Shown one piece after another: positions 50,301 through 61,049 of a stretch of DNA of 64,000 nt. Source of the stretch: Martensiomyces pterosporus (taxonomy: Eukaryota > Kickxellomycota > Kickxellomycetes > Kickxellales > Kickxellaceae); contig MU603948.1 of NCBI GenBank assembly GCA_025201845.1, positions 26,897-90,896 of the forward strand, read 5' to 3'. The position numbers and the translations under genes are program-made. Positions within the stretch are counted from its first letter, which is position 1, and the number at the start of each line of letters is the position of its first letter. The notes below the pieces were generated by a model. The model searched no databases, was not told where the DNA came from, and worked only from the letters and a program-made list of their open reading frames with translations.

Positions 50301-53300
50301 CAATCTCCCTCTGAAGCAAAACAAGCTGATGGTCTCCCTCCTCCCCCGCAGCTCCACTGCCATTGCCATTCGCGGACACCATTCCGCCGATCACCAGCTC
50401 ACGAGCAATGGGGGAGGAAGCCTTGGGCGCTTCGCTGGCGTGGTGCCCATGTCCGCCGCGGCTACGTCCGCGCCCACGGCCTCTCCCCACGCGCTCGTCG
50501 TTGGATCTTGTTGTCGATGCTTCAGTATTTGCTGTGTGGGCGAGAGCAAGAGCGTTCGACGAATGGCCAACCAATGTCCGTCCACTGCTCCTGTTGAGCA
50601 CAAGCCGCTGCGCCTCCTCCAGCAGCAAGATCATCAGCGACAGATCGGGGCGCGACGAAAGGTCCGACAGCCTCATAGTAGCGCCATCAGCAGCATTTCC
50701 AGATACGGGGGTCTGGCCGCGGGACGAAAGCGCGGTCTGCATTGGCGTGCTCTTCTCGCCAGTGTCCGCCAAGTGCTGCTGCTTGCCTCTGGCCACGACT
50801 GCATGGCCGGCTTCATCCGATCCTTCCTCCCCTTCGCGGGAGCTTTGGTTATCTGTGTCGACAACGGTCGCTGCGCCCAAGCTCTCATGCTCGTTGTCCT
50901 CCTTCCCTTCACGACGCGCACTCCCCGAGTCGTCTGTGGGGTTTGAGGCAGCTGTGGCAGTGTTGGCGGTGGCAGTGGCTGGTGCTGACGAGGACGCAGC
51001 GGTTGCATTAGAATACATAGACATTACCCTACGATATTCCGTCTCCCAGATCTGTGCCTTGCTCTCGGCGGACTTGCACCTGGAGAGGATGGCCTCCAGG
51101 TCATCGTCGCTGTACCGGCTCTTGAGGACCTTCTGGTCACCCTCGCATTTGCAAGACTACAAAAAGATCACAAGGCAAATGGGCAGGGATGTGGGGTATT
51201 GGTTATAAGGCACTGACGCAAAAAAAAGGGGGCCTTCCAGGCAACAGCAAAGCAAACAAGCCACTGTGCAGCGACAAAGCAAAAGCAGACTTACCTGATC
51301 AGCATGTGTCAGACACGATACGTAGTTGGGGCTGCAATCGCACACCACAGCCGAGAGGAACGAGAACGCCTTGCACTTGAAGCACTGCTGCCTCATCTCC
51401 TCGGGCAACTCCGAGTCCTCGTCTCCCTCCCACTCGACCTCTCTAAGCGCGCCACGGAGCCACCTAGCCCTGACCTTCTTCCGGTCTCTCAGCTCCCTGG
51501 TGACCATCTCTGCAACTGCCTGCTGGAACCACGGCTCGTCGATGTACTCTGGCCCGCGCTCAAACATGGTCATCAGCAGCTCATCGTGCGAGAACACCGG
51601 GTTGCGAGCGTACTGCTGGTACCGCCTGACGCTCAGAATATCAAATGGCATCCAGTCCGGAGTGGCAAAGTTCACTGCTTCGTTAAAGTTCAGCCCCTGG
51701 TTGAATCCCGAGTGGTAGCTCTGCGGGAAGGTGACCACGAACTCGCCCGCGCGCTGGTCGCATGTAACCACGTCCACGCCGCGGCTGACAAGGACCTCTG
51801 GGCTGAGCATGGTCACCAGCTGGAAGAGGAGGTCGGGCTGGTCCTCAAACAGCTGGGGCACAGCCTCTCGCATGGCGTCCTCGAACGCAGTGGCGTGTCT
51901 TCCGGGCACACCATACCACGTCTTTGTGTCGCCCCAGTGCATGTAGTTGACCGAGTACGTGTAGTGGTCCTCGTTGTGCCAGCAGAACGTGCTGAAGCAC
52001 ATTCCGACGTAGATCCACGGCGTCATCATTCCCGAGATATCCTGCTGGATATGATTAAACAGCGATCCTGGCTGGAACGGCAGCACAGTAAGATTCCACG
52101 GATGCCGCGAATAGGGCTCCAGTGGGTTGCGCTCAGCGGTGGGGAACCCGCTGCCATGCTGGGCTGAATGCAAATCGGCTCCATACTCCACCTCCACGTT
52201 TTCGTAGGGCGACGCCACTAGTCTCCAGAACTCCTCCTCGACCACATCCTCCGGCACCCTGCCCTCCATCTGCGGGCCATACAGATACGGGCTCCTCTGC
52301 TTCCTCGATGGCGCAGCAGTGTTGTTGGCGTAGTAGTCCTTGAACCACTTGCGCTTGAACTCGTCGCATTTCTGCTTGAATATCTCCAGCGTGTACTCGT
52401 CGCCGTCCTCAAACCCAAAGTCAGTGCCGGCGTTGAGGACACACGAGTCGCAGTACCAGTCGTTGGTGGGGATGGCGCTGAGCGGCGGGCTGAGGCAGTA
52501 CATGTGGAACCCCTTGTCGCAGCCGTCGCAGATAAGCATGCTCTCGTCGTTCTCGCCAGACTTGCACACCTCGCACCACTCTGGAATCACAACTTTTGTG
52601 CCAGCAGCGCCAGCAGGTGCCGTTGCGCCAGCGGCGTCTTGGCTGACAGGCGCGGTCTCGGAGGACCCAATGGCCTGAGCACTGCGCAGGGACGCCATCT
52701 GCGGTGTATCCTCTCTGCTGGCGCTAGCCGTCGACAAGGGCGACTGGTGGCGCTGGTGCGTGCGCGTGCTATGCTGGCCGTCCGCGCCAGGCGACACTGC
52801 CCGATCCTCTGTAGCAGAAACAGCAGGGCGTGCCGAGCGACGACGCTTCGACCGGCGCATGCCGCCTGCACTAGCAGCACCGTTTTCCAGGGCGTCATTG
52901 GCATCGGACTCATCAACAAGAGTGCCATTAGGCGTGCTGCGGCGGGGTGTTGTTGGTATGGAGCCGCCATGCTTGGTCAGATACAGCTCGAAGGGCAGGA
53001 TGATCTTCTGGTACGTGGTTTTGAGCGAATTGGACATGGACGTGCATGTCTTGCGATCGTACTTCATAACACGGCCAATTTCGGCCCATCTCTTCTCCGC
53101 ATTGACCTATAGCACAAACCCTTCAAATTGACGGCAAGTATGATTTCAGTACGAGGACTCGTGACCATTCTTTTTCTTGGCTCACAGGTGAAGTCCAATG
53201 ATTTTTGTTGCACACATACATGCGATCACCCCCCTCACCGCCATTTTCCCTGCCAACACTCGTTTTTTTTTTGGCAGAGGATTGATTACGTTACCTTGTA

Positions 53301-54729
53301 AAAACCACCACGCACAGCAACCTCGTGCCGCAAGTCGAACAGGTCGATAGGGCGATGGTCAAGCTGCGGCACCTTGGTCAGCGGATGTCCTTGCTGCGAG
53401 TGGAATTTGTAGAGCTGGTCGAGGTAGTTGAGGTTTGTGCGCGTCTTGCCCTCGAGCGAATTCAGCTGCTGGATGCGGGTCTTGAACCGGAACTTCTACA
53501 GCAGTGCAACAGCTTTGATATATATTGGCGATAGTAGTAATAATGCCCAATATCAGAGGGGCACCGTGGGCTGCTCTGAAGCATGCTCAATGAGACACAC
53601 AGCATGCGCGCACAGTAGAAATGGCAACGGTGCTGGATGTAGGATTTCTGTTTAGCTGAGATCTCTCGCTAGCCCGCGATGGGATGGGATGGGGCTAGAG
53701 ACTTCAGAAATGGGCTCCAGAACACTAGCAGCCACTTCCAGGGGACTACAGATGAGAGTCGGAGCCAGCTGCTCAAAGACGACGCCAGGGCCAGGCGGCA
53801 GCTGGCGATATTAACAGAGCAGTAGAAGAGAATGCTGCACTCGGGCAGAAAATACTCTGTGGGAGAGAGGGAAATGCACCCGCTCGCATGGGCGCTGCCA
53901 AGCACTTGGGCGTGTACGGTATGGAAGAAAACGTCATCTCGCCCCGCTTGAGACAGGGGAGCGAAAAAGAGGGGCAATATAAGAGCGCTATAAAAATTTT
54001 CACCTAGCGCAGAGAAACCAAACAGCATTCTCGGCCCCCTCCCCCAAATCCATGCCTGTATTATTCTCCCTCTTCAGCAGGGCAGCAGGAATACACAATA
54101 TTCTAATACTACCCAGCTCCGACCGCATGCACAGCGACTGCCATACCTGCCGCTGCCGCAGAAGCTAGCTAGCTAGCAAAGGCTGCGTTTGTGCATGGGT
54201 GCGTCATCCTGCTAGACAAAGGGCAGGTGTGAGCAAAAGAGAAAAGCGTTGGTGGCGGAAATGTTGTAATACTTTGGGCCACCTGAGAGAGCGGAGGCCA
54301 TCGGGTGCTAGTACATTGAGAAGAAATAATAGCAGTGCTGGCCTGCCAGCAGTGGCAAGATACATCACCAAGACAGGAGCGTCAGAGACACATGGATAGG
54401 GTGGGCTGCATGGAGGATGAGAGGGATGTTACCTTTGTATCCATCGCAAATGGCGGGTTCCACCCAGTGGGCGGCACAATCTTGCACAGACCAGCCAGCT
54501 CGGCCTCGGGCCGTATCTTTTGGATGTACGCAATGGGGTCAGCAAACTCAGCAGCGGAGGGGTAAAATGTCGGTGCCTCTGGCAAGCCAAACATGTGCCT
54601 CCTCGGCTGGAGCTTCTGGGCCCTGCCCTGCGGGTCGTCCTGCGGCGGCATCCGGACTCCGCCCAGGTCAAATGGACGGCCCAAGCCTGGGTTTGCCGAG
54701 AGATTTGATGGACGAACTCGCTTCATCAC
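47341..54729 (-). CDS. JmjN-ARID-PHD-JmjC histone H3K4 demethylase, KDM5/JARID1 type (four exons)
   Basis: Exons 54433-54729, 53295-53495, 51295-53106 and 47341-51156 join in phase 0 at all junctions, giving about 2041 residues. Order: JmjN ([17 protein letters not shown]), ARID ([21 protein letters not shown]), PHD1 ([18 protein letters not shown], about 344-392), JmjC with Fe(II) ligands HNE in FCWHNEDHY and the distal His in YHSGFNQG, C5HC2 finger (CFKC..CDCSP, completed by SCKCEGDQ across intron 3), PLU-1 region, PHD2 ([13 protein letters not shown]) and PHD3 (CVCDLSG..CPNC). This removes methyl groups from H3K4. The C5HC2-PLU-1 junction carries a ~500-residue low-complexity Ser/Arg/Ala insertion, so the protein is longer than animal KDM5 (about 1550-1700). 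Intron 1 is 937 bases. Confidence 0.9.
53496..54432 (-). other. Intron 1 of KDM5 gene (937 bases)
   Basis: Donor AAAG|GTAAC at 54432 and acceptor CTGTAG at 53496 join JmjN to ARID, giving [20 protein letters not shown], a match to KDM5 relatives. The introns 2 and 3 are only 188 and 138 bases. A 119-codon frame inside it starts with hydrophobic residues but has no known domain. Confidence 0.8.
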
Positions 54730-56837
54730 TTGGGCTTTTAAATGAAGCCTTCTATGCCGGTGATGGATTGGGAATCAAGCAGCAACAAGTATATGGAGCA
54801 CGCGCAAAATGAGAGAGAAGAGCGCAAAATGAGAGGGAGAGCAAGGATGTGGAAGAGAAAATGCCTTTTTGGAGTCAAAGCACACTAATGGTGCAAGAAG
54901 AATAGGAAGATTTTGGCAATAGACAAAGCGTGCAAATGTGAGCGTATATTGCTTTATGGAGATGTGGAACAAAAGAAGAGAAAGGAAGGAGAGTTGATTT
55001 CAAACGGGTATTGGTTTTTGGGATAGCTTGGGGTCAAGAGATGTGGGATGGGATGGGGTGGATATGGACACCTTCTGCAGCTAGTCCTTTTTTGCTAAGC
55101 TGGGCTGATATTTGATGGGCAGAGGGGCGGAAATGTGTAAGAAATAAAATTGGGATGGGAGGGGGAAAGGCGAAGAGAGGAACGAAAGCTCCACGCCCTC
55201 ATAAAAAACAAACCCACTGCTGCCCGCGCCTGGCTCCCAAGCACACTGAAATCCCAAACTTTTTTTCCATCCCCTCCCCTCTCAGAGTTGCCCACCTGTT
55301 GGGCCAATCACATTTCGAATCGCCTGTAGATAGACATGCCTGCCTTTCTTTCTACCACGGCAGCTCAGCAGAACACACCTGGAAGTGCGCGCTGGAGCGG
55401 AATCTCTACGCAGCACCTCGCTCTTCCACACGCATATGGCCCGGCACGCTAGCCCGCCAGCCTGCACCTGCCCTGCGCTCGGCGATGGATGCTGAATCCA
55501 GACGCTCAAACCCCTCAGCAAGAACAACAGCATGGCCATGATGCCAGCAGCCATCACAACACCACCACCTGTCCAGAGCCCCTTGGACGCCATGACACCA
55601 CCACCTGTCCAGAGCCCCTTGGACGCCATGTGCAACCGCAAACGCACGTACACCCACCCACCTGTTCGTCTCAATGCGTCCCTGCTTCCCGCACAACAAC
55701 TAAATGTGTCTTTTTCTCTCTCTCAGCTCATGCCTGCCTCCAGGCTTGGCTACAATAACATCCACAGCCACCATTGCCTCCACCTCTAGCAGGAAACGCC
55801 GCCGTGCTTTTTTTGAACTTTCAGCAACAAACACACCTCTCACAGGCAGGCGAACGCGCCCCATCCTCCCGCAAACTAGCACTGCCGGCGCCTTCACATG
55901 GAACCCTAGTCTCTTCATTGTCCTGCTGCGTCGCTTTCTGGCATCTTGGACTGTAGATGCCGCCGATGTTGGCCTGAACGCCATCCACATCCAGCAGCGG
56001 CCCTACCGCACATCTGCAGACACGATTCGGCACGGCAAGGCACCCTTGCGTGTATCTTTGCGCTTCGCCCTTCGTAGCTCTTGTTTCGGCGGAGCATGTT
56101 CTTCGCCCTTCCTCAGTGCTGGCAGCTGCCACTCAATGCTACTGCGTCCTCACTAGGCTTCTCTGATTTAATCGACCGACTGATCACCAGCTGCCATTCT
56201 ACTTCTTTTCGCCGCCTCCACCCATTGTCCCTGCCCCCAAACCTCGTTTTGAGCGCGCTTTCCATAAATAACGTACTTTGCGTTTTTCTCTTTCATTCCT
56301 CCCAATTTTTCACTCCTTTTTCTTGCTCATACAAGGTACGAAAAAAGAACAAGCTATTTCTCTGCAGCCTGACTTGTGTTCTGAGGAGTAAAGGGCATAG
56401 AGAACTGGCAGGGGCATGCTGCATATCCAGGTGCTGCCAGCTGCTATTCCAGGATACAGTATTGCACATACACTACGGCTGTGTCTCTGTCTTGCGGAGT
56501 TGTGTGTGCCACATCTCGGATATCCTCATACACAGCAGCTAGCATATTTCTCTCAGCACCACCAATATTGCTCTGTGTGTAGCCCCCAGGCCTTTTTGTT
56601 TTGCTGTTGGTTCCTGCATGCGCACCCCCCGATTACAAATGCTCAATTTCTCGGCCTTCCCTCTCTCTGCTCTTAAAACACCGTGCTGCTTTCCCTGTAG
56701 TAAACCTGGACTGTATTCTACGTTCTTCTTCCATTCCCTGGCTCGCTGGCAACCGAAACCCGTGCATACAAGGATACACACAGACCTCAGCATTCAGCGA
56801 ACGGCAAGGACAGAAAGCGATACACAGCATTTAGATA
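54730..56837. promoter_or_regulatory. Long divergent intergenic region between KDM5 and TFIIA genes
   Basis: 2.1 kb with no recognisable gene. It includes a 36-bp perfect duplication at about 55557-55628 and GATGGGATGGGG repeats near 55045. Frames up to 153 codons show no family content. Confidence 0.5.
55557..55628. repeat. 36-bp tandem duplication
   Basis: A 36-bp unit with core ACACCACCACCTGTCCAGAG followed by CCCCTTGGACGCC occurs twice, head-to-tail, with period 36; only the first few bases of the first copy differ. Confidence 0.88.
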
Positions 56838-57734
56838 ATGTCAAACTCCGTTGTCGCAGCAGTCTACCGTTACGTAATCGACGACGTCGTGCGTAACGTG
56901 CACAGCGACTTTGAGGGCCACGGCGTCGACACATCGGTTCTCGAGGACCTGCAGCGGAACTGGGAGTCCAAGATTATCCAGAGCCGCGTTGCCTCCTTCC
57001 CGGGCGAAGATGGGCCAGACGGCGCAGTTGACCTGGACACCCAGCTGGCAGCAGGAAACGGCACCCACACGGCCAGCGCCCGTGGTGGAAGAGCCCCCGC
57101 TGGCGGCGATCCGCGTGGGTACCCGCACCACCCGGACGGCGGAAGCATTAACTCGGCAGCCTCGCTGGCGTCCATCATCAACAACCCGGAGAGCATGGCA
57201 CCGTCGGCCGCTTCGCTGGCGTCGCTGGCGCAGTCGGGACGCGGGCAGCTGCTGGAGGACGACGAGGACGAGGACAACGATGTCGTCGGATCGCACTACT
57301 CGAACAGCGTGCCCCCGCATGGAGGCCACATCCCGCAGACCGATGGCGCAGCCGATGCGAATACACAAGCTACCGGTGTGTCGGCCATGGAGAAATGGCA
57401 AGCCATGCGCAAGGCAAGGCGCACCGCATACGAGCGCGAGCTGGAGCGCATCGGCCAAGTCGACGGCGCATCGGATGACGACGATGACGACGAGGGCGCC
57501 GATGGCGTCAAGGCAGAGAACCCCGAGGATGCGATCAACTCGGACCTGGACGACTCTGATGAGGAGGACGATTACGAAGGCGGGGGCGAGGAAACCGAGC
57601 ATATTGTTCTCTGCCAGTACGACAAGGTCACACGGAGCAAGAACAAGTGGAAATGCGTCTTGCGGGACGGCATCATGCTGATCAACGGCCGCGACTACCT
57701 GTTCCAGAAGGCAACTGGTGACTTTGAATGGTAA
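56838..57734 (+). CDS. TOA1: Transcription initiation factor TFIIA large subunit
   Basis: A 298-residue TFIIA alpha/beta homologue (yeast Toa1). The N-terminal helical part SVVAAVYRYVIDDVVRNVHSDF (about 4-25) and LEDLQRNWESKI form the four-helix bundle with Toa2. A low-complexity acidic linker follows. The C-terminal beta-barrel begins about residue 250 (IVLCQYDKVTRSKNKWKCVLRDGIM..DYLFQKATGDFEW), which binds TBP and DNA. TFIIA stabilises TBP on the TATA box. Total length is typical. An AATAAA at about 57741 follows the stop. Intronless. Confidence 0.95.
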   Translation: MSNSVVAAVYRYVIDDVVRNVHSDFEGHGVDTSVLEDLQRNWESKIIQSRVASFPGEDGPDGAVDLDTQLAAGNGTHTASARGGRAPAGGDPRGYPHHPDGGSINSAASLASIINNPESMAPSAASLASLAQSGRGQLLEDDEDEDNDVVGSHYSNSVPPHGGHIPQTDGAADANTQATGVSAMEKWQAMRKARRTAYERELERIGQVDGASDDDDDDEGADGVKAENPEDAINSDLDDSDEEDDYEGGGEETEHIVLCQYDKVTRSKNKWKCVLRDGIMLINGRDYLFQKATGDFEW

Positions 57735-57971
57735 AGCAGCGAATAAATAAGCAATACTGTATGTCTATTTATTTTTCCCTCTCTCTACACACACTTCTCG
57801 CTCCCCCACACACATTAACCGTTATTTTTCATACATCATGGCTCTACGCACAGACGAAATGCATGACGCAGATCTGTGGATAAGAGTGATATTTAATATG
57901 TAAGATAGAGAAGTGGATGCGAGAAAATGCGTTTGAGGGATATCAACAGCAATGTCGAGAAGAAGCGGTGA

Positions 57972-60900
57972 TTAATGGTAATCGCGAGGGCCGCCAGGGC
58001 GTGGGCGCTGCTGCTGCTGTTGCTGCTGCGGATGCTGCTGCTGCTGGTCATGGTATTCACCGCCAGCTCCATATGCCTGGTCGTCATATCCGCCATACTG
58101 GTGCTGGCCCTGAGGATCGTACTGGTTGTAGTAGCCGCTTCCATCGCCATAGTTTTGCGAGTAATCCTGCATCTCGTATTGCTGTGGCGGGTACTGCTGC
58201 GAGTACTGGTTGTGGTGTCCATTGCTGCCGCCACTCGGGTGGCCGCCAATAGTGCCGCTGCTGCCAACGACCGAGTTGGCAGTCGAGTCGTCCATGAACG
58301 AGTATCCAGGGTTAGACTCAAAGTACATCGACTCATCCACGGGGTTCTTGAGCAGCGCCGCCGTGTCGCTATCATCGACGCCGGCAGGCAAGTAGGACGA
58401 CGAGTCGTCGGCATACTGCTTGCGCTCCTTGCGCTTGATCGACCGCAGACGCTTGCGCTCGTAGTCCTCCCACCGCTTCATCGGCACAGTCGACGCATCA
58501 AAGTGGCCCTCGGCGTCGCCATGGCCCTTGTCCTTTCCTTCGCCAGCAACCTTGCGCGTTTCTCCCCAGGAGAAGTCGTCAAAGTGCCAGTAGGCGTAGG
58601 TGGGCAGAACCAGGTTCCAGATAGGCAGCGCAAGAAGGTAGACAAACATCCATGCGACGTAGATCCACTTGCGCGTGGTGATGAAGATGAGAACCGCCGG
58701 AAGGAACAGCACCATGATAAGCATGGCCAGCGGCAGGTAGGCCGTGATCGAGTTGTACTTTGTCATCGCAGCGCGGACGATCAGAATATACGTCAGCACA
58801 ATGGCAACGGGCAGCGCAACGGTGCCGACGAGATCGAGGAAAATCGAGAACTGCATGGAGAGGCAGAACGTGCCGCAGAGGTTGCGCACGAGCACCAGCT
58901 CAAGCAGGTTGTGCACGGTCGAGTTGATCCACCGGCGGCGCTGCGACAGAAGAACCTTGAACTCGTCAGGCACCACAGTTTTGCAGATTGCCTGGGGCAT
59001 GAACATCATCTTGCGCGCAGGGAAGTTTCTCAGCATAAGCGTTGTGAGGAAGCGATCCTCGCCGAGCAGCAGCAGGTTCTTCTCGTGGAGGGTTTCAACA
59101 ACGTTCTGCGAGTACTCCTGGCAGATCTCGGGCTTGGTCAGAATGGGCACCCAGTCGTCTCCCTTGCGGGCCTTGAGGCGGTACATGCAGAAGCACCCGG
59201 GCAGGCACGTCACACCACCAAACACGGACTCGAACGCCTTGCTAAGGTGGTGCGAGATGTAGTACTCGAACACCTGGATGGCGGTGACCCAGGAGTCGCG
59301 CTTGTTGGCGATCTTTGTCTCTCCGCACAGACCCATGATAAGCGGGTCGTTGTTCATGCAGTTGACGAGCAGGCGCAGCGAGTCTGGGTACACCTTGGTA
59401 TCGGCGTCCACCATGAGAATGATCTCAAACAGGTCAGGCGTGACGCCCGTCAGGTGGTGGACCTTGCGGAACAGATCGTAGTCGAGGGGAGTCATGCGGT
59501 CGTTGTAGATGACGCGCGAGAAGAAGTTCATCAGGATCATCTGCGAGTCGCGCTTGCCGCGGTTGCCGGGCTTGGCGGCGTCCTGCTCGGTGGGTGCGCC
59601 GCACTTGACGCAGACAACGGCGGGCGTGCGGTGGTTCCCAACAACGTAGTATCCGCAGTAGACCTTGGCCATGTTGTGCTGCTTCGACCCGGCAGCGACA
59701 GCGAGATAGGAGCAGGGCTGGGGGTCGAGGAACTGGGGGTCCTGCTCGATAAGGTCAATGCAGATGTCCGGGGTGGTGCGGTCGTTGCCAGAGCCCTTGA
59801 TGATTCCGTCGGCCACAATGAAGAGCAGCTTGCGCGAGTCGCTGAAATCAGTGCTGCAAAGCGAGTCGCAGGTTCCGCGAATGGAGTCGTCGCCTTCAGA
59901 GTAGCAAGTGACGAGCATCACGGAGTAGAGCTCGTCAAGATCGCCCTGAGGAAGCACGGCCTTTGCACCGCCAGTCTGGGGCTTCTTGCCGGTCCAGGGA
60001 GCAGCAGCGTTGTACGAAACAGGCCTGACTTTGCTACGGGGCGGGCGCCTGACCAGCTGCCAGGACAGGAAGTACTGGAAAATCACCGCCATGAAGAATC
60101 GGGTAAGAACGATGCCGCCAATGACAACAAGCGCAGCATAGTTGAACAGATTGACCGCAAAGCAGCCAGGGGTGTCCTTGGCCAGCTCGCCAGCACGGAA
60201 CCTATCCACCAAGCAGTCAGCAGCCTGCTTCAATGCATCTGTGCGCATGAACAGCAAACTGGCATCGACCAGGCTGTTCTCAGCGGCACCAAAGATGGCC
60301 TCATCGAGAATGTCGCCCTGCTTTGGAGTCTTGACACTGAGCAAGTACGGGGTCAGATTGACCACATGCCCGTTGATAACAAAGAACCCACCCTTGACGT
60401 CAGTCCAGTCGTAGCCGATAGGACGGTTGTTGTACTTCACCAGGCCGTTCGCCTGTATGCCTGCGTCCTTGTCGCCGTATGGGCAGCCGCTGTTGCCGTT
60501 GTCTGGGTTGCAGGTGTCATATTCCGCTGCACGGAGACCATTGAGGCTCTTTGCCTTGCACGACTCGGGCAGGGGTATGCTGAAGAAACGACTTATGTCC
60601 ACGCCGGGAGTATTCTCGACGTCAGGCTTAACAGTCCAGGTGGCGTTTATGGTCGAGTAGGCCATGCCGTAGATGCCCACGACTCCAGTTCCCTCGGTCT
60701 TGCTCCCCACTTGCAAGATGTTGCTCTGGTGCTTGGCGACATCCTGGGGGCAGAAGGTCATGGAGAGGAAAATGGTCAGGTAGACAACGGCACCGCACAC
60801 AAGGACAATGAGCGACACAAGCGCAATTTTTTCACGCCATGCCTGCTGCATGCCGGGCTCGGTAAGCCCAGCAACCTTGGCCAGAACGAAACCAGGAGCC

Positions 60901-61049
60901 CAGAAGGTGATGATTTTCGAGTACACGACCCACGGCGTGAGGGCCCGCTTTTGTTTTGTAATCATCGGGGTGGCAGCATGCCCTCTTTCCGCCCGAACCA
61001 GGGTGCGCCCACGCCGAAGCGTAGCGCCGCGCTCGCCGCGAACAGGCAT
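57972..61049 (-). CDS. CHS3: Chitin synthase, division 2 (class IV/CHS3-like)
   Basis: A 1025-residue chitin synthase without an N-terminal myosin domain. Two N-terminal membrane helices, a lumenal insertion with Cys and N-glycosylation sites, a third helix, the GT2 catalytic core, then several C-terminal membrane helices. Core motifs seen: the Asp pair in VDADTKVYPDSLRLLVNCMN, GGVTCLPGCFCMYR, EDRFLTTLML (about 661) and the signature QRRRWINST (about 700). The tail is Gln/Gly/Tyr-rich low complexity. It builds chitin at the plasma membrane. The class (IV versus V without motor) is judged from layout, not alignment. Start at 61049 is the first ATG; the antisense strand is also open in register. 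Confidence 0.93.
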   Translation of the reverse strand: MPVRGERGATLRRGRTLVRAERGHAATPMITKQKRALTPWVVYSKIITFWAPGFVLAKVAGLTEPGMQQAWREKIALVSLIVLVCGAVVYLTIFLSMTFCPQDVAKHQSNILQVGSKTEGTGVVGIYGMAYSTINATWTVKPDVENTPGVDISRFFSIPLPESCKAKSLNGLRAAEYDTCNPDNGNSGCPYGDKDAGIQANGLVKYNNRPIGYDWTDVKGGFFVINGHVVNLTPYLLSVKTPKQGDILDEAIFGAAENSLVDASLLFMRTDALKQAADCLVDRFRAGELAKDTPGCFAVNLFNYAALVVIGGIVLTRFFMAVIFQYFLSWQLVRRPPRSKVRPVSYNAAAPWTGKKPQTGGAKAVLPQGDLDELYSVMLVTCYSEGDDSIRGTCDSLCSTDFSDSRKLLFIVADGIIKGSGNDRTTPDICIDLIEQDPQFLDPQPCSYLAVAAGSKQHNMAKVYCGYYVVGNHRTPAVVCVKCGAPTEQDAAKPGNRGKRDSQMILMNFFSRVIYNDRMTPLDYDLFRKVHHLTGVTPDLFEIILMVDADTKVYPDSLRLLVNCMNNDPLIMGLCGETKIANKRDSWVTAIQVFEYYISHHLSKAFESVFGGVTCLPGCFCMYRLKARKGDDWVPILTKPEICQEYSQNVVETLHEKNLLLLGEDRFLTTLMLRNFPARKMMFMPQAICKTVVPDEFKVLLSQRRRWINSTVHNLLELVLVRNLCGTFCLSMQFSIFLDLVGTVALPVAIVLTYILIVRAAMTKYNSITAYLPLAMLIMVLFLPAVLIFITTRKWIYVAWMFVYLLALPIWNLVLPTYAYWHFDDFSWGETRKVAGEGKDKGHGDAEGHFDASTVPMKRWEDYERKRLRSIKRKERKQYADDSSSYLPAGVDDSDTAALLKNPVDESMYFESNPGYSFMDDSTANSVVGSSGTIGGHPSGGSNGHHNQYSQQYPPQQYEMQDYSQNYGDGSGYYNQYDPQGQHQYGGYDDQAYGAGGEYHDQQQQHPQQQQQQQRPRPGGPRDYH

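Noticed and set aside
53669..54028. 119-codon frame in the KDM5 intron
   Set aside because: Hydrophobic start only; no promoter or homology, and the intron joins conserved KDM5 blocks.
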